From contig NZ_SCHN01000016.1 of the NCBI RefSeq assembly GCF_004120195.1, positions 1 through 64,000 on the forward strand: a stretch of 64,000 nucleotides of DNA, in the 5' to 3' direction. Of the stretch, positions 27,111-36,285 are shown piece after piece. The stretch is from Enterovibrio baiacu. Its GTDB lineage: Bacteria; Pseudomonadota; Gammaproteobacteria; Enterobacterales; Vibrionaceae. The stretch's first letter is position 1. Each line of letters begins with the position of its first letter. The notes under the pieces were generated by a model. That model had not been told where the DNA came from. It saw only the letters and a list, made by a program, of their open reading frames with translations, and did not search any database. A program made the position numbers and the translations under genes.

Positions 27111-27940
27111 CCTGTTTGGCTCAAGCGAAACGCCAGTGAAACAGCGAGTGTTTGTGCCAAACACATACTCGCGGCTTGAGAACGAAAAGATTCCACTTCC
27201 GCTTCTTTCACCACAAAACACACATCACTGTTCGCCGCCAGAGGGCTGACTTGGCTATCGGTGAACACAATCTGCTTGGCATTTGATGCCGCAGCGCGTT
27301 CGCATAGTGATACCGTTTCCTCTGAATACGCAGGGAAACTCGCTGAAACCACCACATCGCGTTCAGACACCAATGCCATTTGCTCATTCGCCATGCCACC
27401 AAATCCATCCACCAGCACGACTCGGCGTTCGAGATGACGAAGGGCATAGGCGAAGTAGGCGGCGATACTGAACGAGCGACGCATTCCGACCACATAGATA
27501 GTCTCGGCGTTTTCTAGCAAGGTGACGGCATTGTCGAGCAACTCTGACGGAATCGTTGAAGGCATCTCTTGCAACGCAACGGCATTGGCTTGGCTGAACT
27601 GCATGAGCACATCTGCTGGGGTGTCGAGCGATTGATGCTCGCCCTCGCGCGCCTGAAGTAACTTCGCGCGTTCTGTGTAACTGCTGGTTTCTTCAACGAG
27701 GTTCTTACGAAAAAGCTGCTTCATTTCATTGAAGCCGCTGAACTCAAAGGCATTCGCAAAACGAATCAGTGTCGAAGGGGGAACGCTTGCATGTATGGCG
27801 ATAACGGCGACGGTATCGAAGGCAATGCTATTGGGGTTGTCCAAGACATAATACGCCACCTGTTGGAGGCGTTTGCTTAGGTCATGGTAGCGGTGACGTA
27901 TTTGTTGTTGCAATTCAGCGAGGTGAGTAGCCGTTGCCAT
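27107..27940 (-). CDS. MurR/RpiR family transcriptional regulator
   Basis: 277 residues. The N-terminal helix-turn-helix (about 1-80) contains RLQQVAYYVLDNP and VPPSTLIRFANAFEFSGFNE, as in RpiR regulators. A SIS domain (about 125-260, with YVVGMRRS and VVSASFPAYSEE) should bind a phosphosugar or other small ligand. Its position beside the permease and sox genes makes them candidate targets, but no matching operator was identified. Confidence 0.9.
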   Translation of the reverse strand: MATATHLAELQQQIRHRYHDLSKRLQQVAYYVLDNPNSIAFDTVAVIAIHASVPPSTLIRFANAFEFSGFNEMKQLFRKNLVEETSSYTERAKLLQAREGEHQSLDTPADVLMQFSQANAVALQEMPSTIPSELLDNAVTLLENAETIYVVGMRRSFSIAAYFAYALRHLERRVVLVDGFGGMANEQMALVSERDVVVSASFPAYSEETVSLCERAAASNAKQIVFTDSQVSPLAANSDVCFVVKEAEVESFRSQAASMCLAQTLAVSLAFRLSQTG

Positions 27941-28048
27941 AGAAAATTCCGATTCTTATCATCTCAACTCAGTGTAATGTTTCGAATTGAAATTGAAAAT
28001 GGAATTTTCGTTTCATTGTTAAATCCCGAGATAAGAAGGAAACAGTGA

Positions 28049-28300
28049 CTAGGCTTGGCCAAATGTCATTTGCTGGAAGTGAGGGTTTTTCACCAGCACG
28101 TCGATGGTTTGAATCTGGGTCAGTACCACCTCTGACGTTTGGCGATCGCGGCGGAGCACGAGGCACTCATCGCGGTCTTCATTGTGGGTTGTGTCTTCAG
28201 CTATACCTTCAACCACATCACCAGATTTCAGCGTGATCTTGACGGGGTAGTGGAACAAACAAGCAACTTCTACATAGTCGTAGTCACTGCAATTAATCAT
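28049..28300 (-). CDS. rof: Rof (YaeO)-like Rho-binding antiterminator
   Basis: 83 residues. MINCSDYDYVEVACLFHYPVK matches the start of the Rof family (I-N-C-x-D-Y-D-x-x-E-x-A-C), and the following short beta strands (ITLKSGDVVEG, CLVLRR) match the Sm-like fold. Rof binds Rho hexamers and blocks RNA entry, lowering termination. The internal VEGIAEDTTHNEDRDE segment is the most divergent part. Single gene between the RpiR regulator and the tad locus. Confidence 0.85.
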   Translation of the reverse strand: MINCSDYDYVEVACLFHYPVKITLKSGDVVEGIAEDTTHNEDRDECLVLRRDRQTSEVVLTQIQTIDVLVKNPHFQQMTFGQA

Positions 28301-28460
28301 AGTGTGGCCTCGTGGCGTCGATTGATGTCACTTAATAGAAAGGTCTAAAGGGGATTTTCTTCCATGCCTTAAAGATAGTCGCAGATAAGAGGCAAGGAAA
28401 GTATACACCGCTATATCCAAACGACCTGAAGATGCAATACGCTTTTTCTTGCTTTCGCCA

Positions 28461-28492
28461 AAAATAAACATGCCGCAGTCATGCGACATGTT
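28461..28492 (-). terminator. Terminator at the end of the tad operon
   Basis: On the minus strand an 11-bp stem with one G-U pair (28492-28482 with 28477-28467) and a 4-nt loop is followed by a T-rich run, 26 bp beyond the ompA-family stop codon. Confidence 0.88.
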
Positions 28493-28517
28493 AAGAAGCG
28501 ACGAGAACATATCTGTG

Positions 28518-29234
28518 TTACGGCGTGATAACCAACGCTTCTGAAGACGCAGGCTTAACCACTGGCGTGGTGACCGTCGCGCTTTTTGCTGACGCAACAC
28601 GCACTTCAACACGACGGTTTTGCGTTTGTCCCGCCTTGCTTGTGTTACTTGCGATTGGCTGCGTTTCACCGCGAGATAATGTCGCGATGGTATCGCCTTT
28701 ACCTGTGTTCGTAGCAAGGTATTGTTTGACCGATTCAGCACGGTTTAAACCAAGCTTGAGGTTGTAGGCGTGACTACCGGTGCTGTCTGTATGTCCTTCA
28801 ATAGAAAGCCCAGTGTTTGAGCGCTTAATGTTATCAATGAGGCCCGCCAAGATCTTCTTACCCGTCGATGTCAGCGATGCTTTATCAAAGCCAAAATGCA
28901 CCATCGCAATAAGCTGATTGTGATGTGTTTTCACTGTGGGTGTTTCCCGCGTTAAAAACTCCGCACATTTCTTGTTAAGCCCTGCATTCACTAATGCTTC
29001 AATGAAAAGCGGCGTGGTAGGCAAGCCGTCCACCGGGCGTTCCAGTTGCAGAAACTGCGCTCGGTGGAACAACACTTCGGTGGATTGTCCTAGTGAGACC
29101 GTAAACGCCACTTCCGTGTTTTTATCTGCACAAATATCTTCAAACACAGTGGCAGACAATTCAGCCGCAGCGCTCGAAAACGACGACACACTCATCGCCA
29201 AAAATAAGGCCGGCAGGGTAAAGGCAGTTTTCAT
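28518..29234 (-). CDS. OmpA-family protein, last gene of the tad locus
   Basis: 238 residues. Signal peptide about 1-23 (ending SAAA). The C-terminal OmpA domain (about 108-220) has VHFGFDKASLTSTG, IEGHTDSTGSHAYN and the LNRAESV and NRRVEV peptidoglycan-binding marks. The N-terminal 100 residues with two cysteines are not a standard barrel, so this is probably a periplasmic cell-wall anchor. It starts 14 bp after the TadG stop and precedes the operon terminator, so it is co-transcribed with the pilus genes. Confidence 0.88.
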   Translation of the reverse strand: MKTAFTLPALFLAMSVSSFSSAAAELSATVFEDICADKNTEVAFTVSLGQSTEVLFHRAQFLQLERPVDGLPTTPLFIEALVNAGLNKKCAEFLTRETPTVKTHHNQLIAMVHFGFDKASLTSTGKKILAGLIDNIKRSNTGLSIEGHTDSTGSHAYNLKLGLNRAESVKQYLATNTGKGDTIATLSRGETQPIASNTSKAGQTQNRRVEVRVASAKSATVTTPVVKPASSEALVITP

Positions 29235-29248
29235 AATGTCTCCAATGT

Positions 29249-30571
29249 TTATTCGTAGTTTTTGTAATATAAGTGGCCAACCTCTTCACTAATCAGCTCG
29301 AGAATGTTGTCGTAAATTTCTTGATAAGAGTTGGCAGATTGAACATTTTCAGCACCTGCACATGTCTGTAAGCCCGGGTTTTCAGCAATGTTGTAGTCAA
29401 ATCCAATGACTGCAATTTTTGCCTCAACGGAACGGCCATCAACTTCTAAGGCTTCGAGATCATTAAGGATATTGCTACATAATCCGCCATTATAGAGTCG
29501 CGATGCGGCGTAGCCTGGGTACCTGTCATCATCGGAGTTGTTTTGATTTACCGAATCTTCGCCATCTGACAAAACAATGATGAGTTTCCGAACATTCTCT
29601 CCTTGTTCCAACAATTTTGCGGCAGCGATTATCCCTTCATAAGAAGCAGTACCGTGATTGGGGCTGAATTGATTAATTGTCGAACGGAAGTTTGGGAAGT
29701 CGTCGGTTAAGTCCACTGTTCGAAAATATGAGGAATCATCACCTGAAACTCGACCATTAATGCGTTTAGAACCAGTGTTTAAAGGGTTTGCAATGGTACT
29801 GGCAAAGGCAATGCGAGGCGTGTTAGTCCACCATTCTCTAGACAGGCTTGCGTTGCTTGTGTACGAAACATTACTAAAATATGAGGTCCCATTACTTGTA
29901 TACAGGTTATAGCCAATAAATGCGGCTCGGTTTAGCAGACGTTTTCCGTCTAGCTCTTGCTCAGTAGATTCATTGAATGATTCAAGCTTCTCTGTAATAT
30001 CTTCAATAACGTTGATAACGCCGCGATATTTCGTTTGGCCATTCCATGGGTCTTTCATTGAGCCAGAAAAGTCAGCGACAAAAGCGACATCAATGGTGAA
30101 ACCTTGATACTTTCGAGAGACTGCGTTCGTTCCCATCGTGACAGTCTCGTCAAATCCATGGGCAAAATCATCTTCAGGATACCAAGAAGTAAAGTCAGAC
30201 TTCACAACAACGTTATATTGCGTAAAAACAAGCCCTTCTTCGTCATAGACGTTTGGTTTTCCGCATTGCTCTCCGTATATCTCATCACAACTTTTTTTGA
30301 TAATGCGTATTTTGGACAGATCAATGCTGCCATCGGGCACATATGCTTGAGCATATTCTTTGGCGAGTTTTTTGTTTTCTGAATCTAATGTCGAGGCGTT
30401 TGCAGCAACGGCTAATGACGCCATCTCGACGGCATCACCAAATCGTGCATGTGTTTGTAGATATCTTGTTGCCTCCACACCCAGCACGAAAAGAGCGAAA
30501 AAGGTGGGAAAAATAACCACAAACATGATGGCCGCTACGCCTCTCTGTTTCTTTTGTTGTTGTAGTTTCAT
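29249..30571 (-). CDS. tadG: TadG-like pilus protein with von Willebrand A domain
   Basis: 440 residues. An N-terminal pseudopilin-like part (QRGVAAIMFVVIFPTFFALFVLGVEATRYL, split here by its cleavage-like G|VA start) forms one membrane segment. From about 158 a vWA domain follows, with MIDAS residues DFSGS (D..S.S), a Thr in HGTASYEG and LSDGED. TadG proteins are needed for assembly of Flp pili, and the metal site suggests adhesion or protein contact at the surface or in the periplasm. Sits 6 bp after tadF. Confidence 0.9.
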   Translation of the reverse strand: MKLQQQKKQRGVAAIMFVVIFPTFFALFVLGVEATRYLQTHARFGDAVEMASLAVAANASTLDSENKKLAKEYAQAYVPDGSIDLSKIRIIKKSCDEIYGEQCGKPNVYDEEGLVFTQYNVVVKSDFTSWYPEDDFAHGFDETVTMGTNAVSRKYQGFTIDVAFVADFSGSMKDPWNGQTKYRGVINVIEDITEKLESFNESTEQELDGKRLLNRAAFIGYNLYTSNGTSYFSNVSYTSNASLSREWWTNTPRIAFASTIANPLNTGSKRINGRVSGDDSSYFRTVDLTDDFPNFRSTINQFSPNHGTASYEGIIAAAKLLEQGENVRKLIIVLSDGEDSVNQNNSDDDRYPGYAASRLYNGGLCSNILNDLEALEVDGRSVEAKIAVIGFDYNIAENPGLQTCAGAENVQSANSYQEIYDNILELISEEVGHLYYKNYE

Positions 30572-30577
30572 CGTTTC

Positions 30578-31162
30578 TTACCTACCAAATGAAATGGAAG
30601 CGGATCTAACCCGTTCGTATTCTTCGTCAATTAATGACCCAAACCAGTTGTCTGTGCGGTAACACAACGTGACCTGATAGAGCGTTAATCTGTTGTCGAA
30701 CTGAGTGATTGGTGCGAGTTCTTGCATGTCTGCCAGCGGTTCTATGGCCGGGCATGCATAAGGTCCCAAATTGAAAATGTGCTCATTGGTGTTTTGACTG
30801 ATTGGGTTTTTATCCTCATCAAAACGCTGCTGTTCGATGAGTACACCCAAGCGAGATTCTTCAAAAGGGGCGAGAGTGTTAGTCAATGATTTCCGTATGA
30901 GGTTGTAAGCTTTGGTGGCCTCTTGATAAGATATGGTTTCATCGCCGTCGAACAGCTGAGTGCGTTCGCGCAAAACACTGACGAGTGAATATGAAAGACG
31001 ATCTAGCTTTCCTTTTACTGACTGCTTTGCGACTAAATCCATCGTGAAGACAATCAAAAAACTAAAAGCCAGAAGTACAAAGGCAAATTCAATGATGAAT
31101 ACGCCGTTTTGATTACTGGTGTTGCGACACTTTCTAGTTATATTTTTCATGAGGTTAGGCAT
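30578..31162 (-). CDS. tadF: TadF minor pseudopilin
   Basis: 194 residues. QNGVFIIEFAFVLLAFSFLIV is the TadE/TadF-type N-terminal pseudopilin segment with Glu at position +6 after the processing Gly; it would be cut by the TadV peptidase. Late cysteine pair (YACPAIE, TLCYRT) may form a disulfide. Start uncertain: ATG 31162 or ATG 31150, neither with a clear SD. Operon position between tadE and tadG supports the call. Confidence 0.85.
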   Translation of the reverse strand: MPNLMKNITRKCRNTSNQNGVFIIEFAFVLLAFSFLIVFTMDLVAKQSVKGKLDRLSYSLVSVLRERTQLFDGDETISYQEATKAYNLIRKSLTNTLAPFEESRLGVLIEQQRFDEDKNPISQNTNEHIFNLGPYACPAIEPLADMQELAPITQFDNRLTLYQVTLCYRTDNWFGSLIDEEYERVRSASISFGR

Positions 31163-31177
31163 ACTTTTTAGGGAGAA

Positions 31178-31678
31178 TCACTGACTGAATTCATTGCGTT
31201 CAAATTCTTGAACACCAAATACTTCTCGTGACAATGTGACAGTGTCGCGCGAAAAGTAACCACTAAAAACTAATGAGTAGTCATAGCTGACGCGATATAA
31301 CGCAATGGGCTTATCTTCTCTATCATCGCTCCCCGTAACGCTATCATCAGAGACTTGGTCAAAGGATTCAAAGTACTTTACAGAGACTTCAAACTTTTCT
31401 GTGTCGAGAAATTTTGCCCATAAATTGGTCTTTTTATTTAATTCTTGTTCAAAGATGGCTTTGTAATCTGAATTAGAAGATGTTCTTGCTATTCTTGATG
31501 CCTCTGATATTGAGTAATCTAAGGATGAAGAAATAAAACCCATGATGCATATTTCCGCCCAAAGGAAAAATACATAGAACAGGAAAATCGCTCCGATGGA
31601 AAATTCGATGGAGACAACGCCGCGTTGATTCTTCTTATGTGTTGTAGAGTGTTTCTTCATTCTTGTTGTGCTCACCAT
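31178..31678 (-). CDS. tadE: TadE minor pseudopilin
   Basis: 166 residues. A basic leader (KKHSTTHKKNQRG) precedes the processing site and VVSIEFSIGAIFLFYVFFLW, the TadE-family hydrophobic helix with the conserved Glu. Its ATG overlaps the tadD stop by seven bases, which implies coupling. Minor pseudopilins of this type prime Flp pilus assembly. Confidence 0.88.
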   Translation of the reverse strand: MVSTTRMKKHSTTHKKNQRGVVSIEFSIGAIFLFYVFFLWAEICIMGFISSSLDYSISEASRIARTSSNSDYKAIFEQELNKKTNLWAKFLDTEKFEVSVKYFESFDQVSDDSVTGSDDREDKPIALYRVSYDYSLVFSGYFSRDTVTLSREVFGVQEFERNEFSQ

Positions 31679-33213
31679 TGGATTAGCAATTTATTGCCTT
31701 CTATTCTGTGTTGCGGTCTTCTTTCTACCCCTTTTCTTGCCGTTAAGACGATGCGAATAAAGCTGTTATGCTCTCCAATTTCAATTGAACGTGCTGGGCC
31801 TGTTTTGTAATAGCGCTTTCTCTTGATGGTGAAATTTTTCGCTCCTTGAATATCAAATACCCACTTTCTTCTTTTTTTTAGATGAAGTGTTGTCACTTTT
31901 CCTAAGGGGAAATCTGATGTTGCTATATAAACAAAGCCATCCTTTGTTACTTGTTTTTCTAGATTTGTGAGAAGCATTTTGGGTGCTGGCGCACTTATTT
32001 TTTTCTTACTTTCATTCTTTGTTTTTTCAATTTCATTATTTCTTGCTTCTGTAAGGTGCGCGCGAAGTTTAGCAAGCGCTGTTTGTTCAGGGTTGGCGTC
32101 GGGAATATCCCCGTTTTTCACGGTTTCTATTTCTGTGGGCGTCGATGCTTCCTTTAATCTCTCAATTTGTACGTTGTTAGACGTGCTCTTTGCATTTTGT
32201 CTCTGAGGGTCTGCATCTATGTTTGTTTCGATAGCAGGTGCCTCATGACTGATCTGCTCTACCACACTCTGCTTTAGGGCGAGTTCTTTTTTATTGGTGT
32301 TTTGGACGGCAATGAGTTTGGCTCTTTCAATGCTGGAAATGCCTTCAAGGCTGCCCTTTTTTTCCAATGTTTGCTTCGCTGCGCCTGTGTTATCAATTTG
32401 CTGTTCTTTGTTCTCTAGGTTGGTCTCTATTGGGGTTGCCTGACCATTAAATAGCGTTGAGCGTGATTCACTTTTCTGGCGGCTGCTTGGTTGATTTAGG
32501 TGAGGTTGAGCGGCATTTAGACTTCGATATTTGTCTGCGAGGTGGATGTCGCTTTCGCTGTCCGAAAGCATGTTACTAAAGGCGCGAGTCTTCCCCGTTT
32601 TTGCATATGCGAGAAGCAAGTTAGCTTTAGCAGTATCATCAGCGCGTCCACTTTGAACCAACGGCGTCAATATGCTGATTGCTTCATGATAATTGCCCTG
32701 CAACATTGCAACCATAGAGAGATTGTTTTTCACATATGCGTCGTTATAGTGGTGCACCCTTGCGTTTTCAAACGCACGTTTGGCTTTGTCTAATTCGCCC
32801 TGTTGTGCGGCAATCAGGCCTTGTAGGTTATAGGCTTCACCCAGTTTTGACTCTGAACGTATTGCCATATTTACGTACTGGAGGGACTTTTGATAAGCAC
32901 CTCTGTCGTAGTAAATATTGGCTCGGAGTAGCGAAAGCTCTGCCACGTCAATACTGTCAGGGTCTATCTGGGAAAGCTGAAACATCGCTGCTTCCCCATC
33001 TCCTGAAAGGTAATACGCATTTGCCAGTTTGAAACGGAGTGTGTCAGATTCACTTTCTTTCAAAGAGGCTTCATAACGTGAAATCAAGGAAGCATAATTT
33101 CCTGAATCTATGAGTATTTCTTCCCCTTTCTCTTTGACGAAATCGTTGTCGGAAAGTGTGCTGCTGCAACCGGTAATAATGACTGCCGCAATAAGTGAAA
33201 AGAGTATCTTCAT
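31672..33213 (-). CDS. tadD: TadD-like TPR lipoprotein with C-terminal AMIN-like domain
   Basis: 513 residues, about twice the usual TadD length. Signal peptide with lipobox ITGC (Cys16). Tetratricopeptide repeats fill about 40-230 (ALLxANIYYDRGAYQKSL, AYNLQGLIAAQQGELDKAKRAF). A long charged Gln/Glu/Lys-rich linker follows (about 230-415). Residues 417-513 resemble an AMIN domain: VYIATSDFPLGKV, WVFDIQGAK, SIEIGEHNSFIRIVLTA and NKLLIQW. AMIN domains bind peptidoglycan or secretin-associated sites. TadD is thought to support secretin assembly, so a wall-targeting extension is reasonable. Overlaps tadC by 4 bp. Confidence 0.85.
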   Translation of the reverse strand: MKILFSLIAAVIITGCSSTLSDNDFVKEKGEEILIDSGNYASLISRYEASLKESESDTLRFKLANAYYLSGDGEAAMFQLSQIDPDSIDVAELSLLRANIYYDRGAYQKSLQYVNMAIRSESKLGEAYNLQGLIAAQQGELDKAKRAFENARVHHYNDAYVKNNLSMVAMLQGNYHEAISILTPLVQSGRADDTAKANLLLAYAKTGKTRAFSNMLSDSESDIHLADKYRSLNAAQPHLNQPSSRQKSESRSTLFNGQATPIETNLENKEQQIDNTGAAKQTLEKKGSLEGISSIERAKLIAVQNTNKKELALKQSVVEQISHEAPAIETNIDADPQRQNAKSTSNNVQIERLKEASTPTEIETVKNGDIPDANPEQTALAKLRAHLTEARNNEIEKTKNESKKKISAPAPKMLLTNLEKQVTKDGFVYIATSDFPLGKVTTLHLKKRRKWVFDIQGAKNFTIKRKRYYKTGPARSIEIGEHNSFIRIVLTARKGVERRPQHRIEGNKLLIQW

Positions 33214-34079
33214 ACGCCCATAATCCTCATGATCCCAGGAGCTGTAATGAGTATCACGATCGGAATCATGATGAATATAATGAGAGGAACTGACATTTTT
33301 GAAGAAAGCTTTCCTGCTTTTTCTTCTAAGGAAAGTAGCTGAATTTCGCGAATATCTTTTGCTAAAGTAGACAGCACTTTATAAATCGACGTGCCGTGTT
33401 GCATGCTCTGTGTCAGTGTCATTACAAAACTGTGCATTTCAGGGGAGGGGATACGGTCGTACAATTCCTGAAGCGCTTTTTCCAACCCCATTGTTTGCGC
33501 TCTGTCTCTGAGTCGTTTGAGCATAAATGCCATGTCTCTATCAAACGCAGCCATTTCAGTTGTTAGATAAAATAACGTTGATTCGATAGTCATGCCCGTT
33601 TGAACACAAACCCCCATCATATCGAGTAAGTAAGGCAATTTACGCGTGAGCTTTAGCGCGAGAGAACGTCGACGAAACTCCAGATATAAATCGGGTAAAA
33701 TGACAACAGCAAGAATGAGTAGACTTAGGTAGATAACCTTGTCTTGTATTGTAACAATCCCAAGACTATCTCCCGTTAACAGAATGACTAAAACCCCTAT
33801 GCTACAAAGGGTGTATTTAAGCAGGAAATAATAAGGCGCTACTGCCGTATTATAGATGCCCGCACCGATCAGCTTCTCTGATATTTCATGGCTGGTCCCT
33901 GAGAAAAAACTGGTGGCGACATTGGACAAATTCGAAAATGTATTTGATGTACGCTGAGGTCGCTCAAGCATGTTTGTTAGCTGTTGGCGACGCATATAAA
34001 CCCCAAAGAGTATGGTGAGTATGAATGCGACACCTAAAGCGACGAGTAAAGAGAAAATAAGAATGTGGGCGCTATTCAT
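33210..34079 (-). CDS. tadC: TadC inner-membrane platform protein
   Basis: 289 residues with a type II secretion F-domain: RKLPYLLDMMGVCVQTGMTIESTL in the cytoplasmic part, flanked by an N-terminal membrane helix (about 7-27), a pair near 85-130 and a C-terminal pair around 265-285. With TadB it forms the platform that couples the TadA motor to pilin extraction. Overlaps tadB by one base and tadD by four. Confidence 0.93.
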   Translation of the reverse strand: MNSAHILIFSLLVALGVAFILTILFGVYMRRQQLTNMLERPQRTSNTFSNLSNVATSFFSGTSHEISEKLIGAGIYNTAVAPYYFLLKYTLCSIGVLVILLTGDSLGIVTIQDKVIYLSLLILAVVILPDLYLEFRRRSLALKLTRKLPYLLDMMGVCVQTGMTIESTLFYLTTEMAAFDRDMAFMLKRLRDRAQTMGLEKALQELYDRIPSPEMHSFVMTLTQSMQHGTSIYKVLSTLAKDIREIQLLSLEEKAGKLSSKMSVPLIIFIMIPIVILITAPGIMRIMGV

Positions 34080-35005
34080 TACCTTACACTCCGCATCAGT
34101 AGCGTAATTATCGTCATTCCGATCGCTTCACTGATCAGCATGTAATACAGTAATGGTCGTCCGCTTGGATCGTTCATGACGTAGTCATAATTCTCAGGGC
34201 TCAAGATGGGCATTAGCGCAAAGAGAAAAATGAAAGGAATGGCACAAACGATGTAAGAAGATATCCGTGCTTCAGCCGTCATTGCGAGCTTCTTTTTCTC
34301 GATAGATCGGGCATCGAACAGTACTCGATTCAGCCTTGTAATGACTTCACGAAGTTGGCCACCTCGGTTTACATTGACACGCATTGTAATAACGAAAAAC
34401 TGGAACATAGGTGTAGGGAATCTCAAGCAGGCTTTGCGGAATACAGCGTCTGTTGATTCCCCCATATGCAGACGTTCACCCATCCGCTTAAATTCTTTTC
34501 CAACGACGCTGTCGAGTGAATCTCCAACAAATACGATGGCATGCAGGAGACTCTCCCCTGCAGATACCGAGCTGGCAATCATGTTTAATGCATCAGGGAA
34601 GCTTTGCTCAAACGCGTGGTGAGCTCGGATTTTGAGGTATCTAAGCCCTAGAAACGTAACAACTGGCCATGTTATTAAAACGGAAGTGAGTATCTTCAAA
34701 TGGAACAGCTTTCCCAACATGTAGTCGCCAGCGAATAGCGTGACGCCGTAGAAAACGAAAATCTTAATGGCCGAATAATCGCCAAGGTCTTCCAGCGTGT
34801 TTCCAATGTTTCGTTGTACCCGTTGTAGAAATGTCGTCTCTGTCAACGCATCCATATCAACGGCACGGTTTTCTAGAAATTTCGTCTCAGGCAGTGTGTT
34901 ACTGTCGCGAAGCATGCTTTCACGCCGCTTCTTTAATCGGCTTTGGTTAAACAAGACGTACAAGCCGAATATGATCATTAGGCAATAGATAGCATTTGCG
35001 ATCAT
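34079..35005 (-). CDS. tadB: TadB inner-membrane platform protein
   Basis: 308 residues, F-domain protein with FPDALNMIASSVSAGESLLHA and FRKACLRFPTPMFQFF in the cytoplasmic lobe, an N-terminal membrane helix and two C-terminal helices (about 255-275, 285-305). It is the partner of TadC. Overlaps tadA by four bases, so expression is coupled. Confidence 0.93.
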   Translation of the reverse strand: MIANAIYCLMIIFGLYVLFNQSRLKKRRESMLRDSNTLPETKFLENRAVDMDALTETTFLQRVQRNIGNTLEDLGDYSAIKIFVFYGVTLFAGDYMLGKLFHLKILTSVLITWPVVTFLGLRYLKIRAHHAFEQSFPDALNMIASSVSAGESLLHAIVFVGDSLDSVVGKEFKRMGERLHMGESTDAVFRKACLRFPTPMFQFFVITMRVNVNRGGQLREVITRLNRVLFDARSIEKKKLAMTAEARISSYIVCAIPFIFLFALMPILSPENYDYVMNDPSGRPLLYYMLISEAIGMTIITLLMRSVR

Positions 35006-36285
35006 GCGACGACCTTATTGAAAATACTGTTTAGCTCGGCGTCTAGTCCGAAATACCGTGCTTTTTCATACAAAACAGAACGCTGTAACAAACCCGACGT
35101 TGTAAAGTCGCCTTGCACCTTTCCTTTTTCAGAAATGCCTTGTTGGTCAAAGCGGAAAATTTCCTCCATCACAACGTTAGAACCTTCCATTCCAACCACT
35201 TCACTGATGCTCATGACTTTTCGGCTACCATCGTGTAGACGACTGATTTGGATAATGATGTCAACGGCGCTAACAATGGTTCTTCGAATGGCTTCAAGTG
35301 GAAGAGAGGCCGTTGCCATCATGACCATGCTCTCTATACGGGAAATCGCATCTCGAGGTGTGTTGGCGTGTAAGGTTGTCATTGAGCCATCATGACCGGT
35401 ATTCATCGCCTGCAACATTTCGAATGCTTCTGAGCCACGGCACTCTCCAATAATGATGCGATCTGGACGCATACGGAGTGAGTTGATGACGAGTTGGCGC
35501 TGGCCTATTTCACCAGTGCCTTCGATACCCGCAGTTCGGGTTTCAAGCCTAACGACATGAGGCTGCTGGAGGCGAAGTTCAGCGGCATCTTCAATGGTAA
35601 CGATACGTTCACTTTCAGAAATATATTGAGAAAGTGCATTCATCATCGTTGTTTTACCGGAGCCCGTACCGCCAGAGATAATGATATTGACGCGACAACG
35701 AGAGGCGATAACCATGAGCTTTGCAACTTCTGGGGTCATTGCGCCAAAGTCAATTAAGTCGCTAAAGGTAATGCTTTGCTTTTTGAATTTTCGAATGGAT
35801 ATGGAAGCCCCATCGATAGCGATAGGTGGCAGAACAATGTTTACGCGGGAGCCATCCATCAAACGCGCGTCACACATCGGCATGGAGTCATCAACACGTC
35901 TACCAACCTTTGCTGCAATGCGTTTTGCGACATTTTGTAGTTGGTCGTTATCGATGAAAGTTACAGAAGACTTTTCGACCAAACCATTTCTTTCAATAAA
36001 CACCGCGTTTGGACCATTCACCATGATGTCTGAGATCGACTCATCTTCAATCAGAGTTTGCAAAGGGCCTAAGCCGCGCAACTCGTCATGCATCATTTTG
36101 ACAAATTCATGTTTCAGCGTTGATGGCATTGGCACATTGTCTTGCTCTACAAGAATATCAATGCCTTGTGTTAATTGGCGCTGTAACTCGTCTTTGCTTA
36201 ATGTTGCAATGGTTTCCGCGTCAATGGCATCGAAGATCTTCTCTCGAAGTGAACGGTATAACGCTTTTGTTCCTGAAATGGCCAA
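35002..36285 (-). CDS. tadA: TadA/CpaF pilus assembly ATPase
   Basis: 427 residues. Secretion ATPase of the VirB11/CpaF type: an N-terminal domain (DELRGLGPLQTLIED, SDIMVNGP), Walker A GGTGSGKT at 205-212, an Asp box around VTIEDAAELRL and Walker B/His-box segments RPDRIIIGECRGSEAFEML and TGHDGSMTTLHANTPRDA. It hydrolyses ATP to drive Flp pilin polymerisation. Starts one base after tadZ ends. Confidence 0.96.
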   Translation of the reverse strand: MAISGTKALYRSLREKIFDAIDAETIATLSKDELQRQLTQGIDILVEQDNVPMPSTLKHEFVKMMHDELRGLGPLQTLIEDESISDIMVNGPNAVFIERNGLVEKSSVTFIDNDQLQNVAKRIAAKVGRRVDDSMPMCDARLMDGSRVNIVLPPIAIDGASISIRKFKKQSITFSDLIDFGAMTPEVAKLMVIASRCRVNIIISGGTGSGKTTMMNALSQYISESERIVTIEDAAELRLQQPHVVRLETRTAGIEGTGEIGQRQLVINSLRMRPDRIIIGECRGSEAFEMLQAMNTGHDGSMTTLHANTPRDAISRIESMVMMATASLPLEAIRRTIVSAVDIIIQISRLHDGSRKVMSISEVVGMEGSNVVMEEIFRFDQQGISEKGKVQGDFTTSGLLQRSVLYEKARYFGLDAELNSIFNKVVA

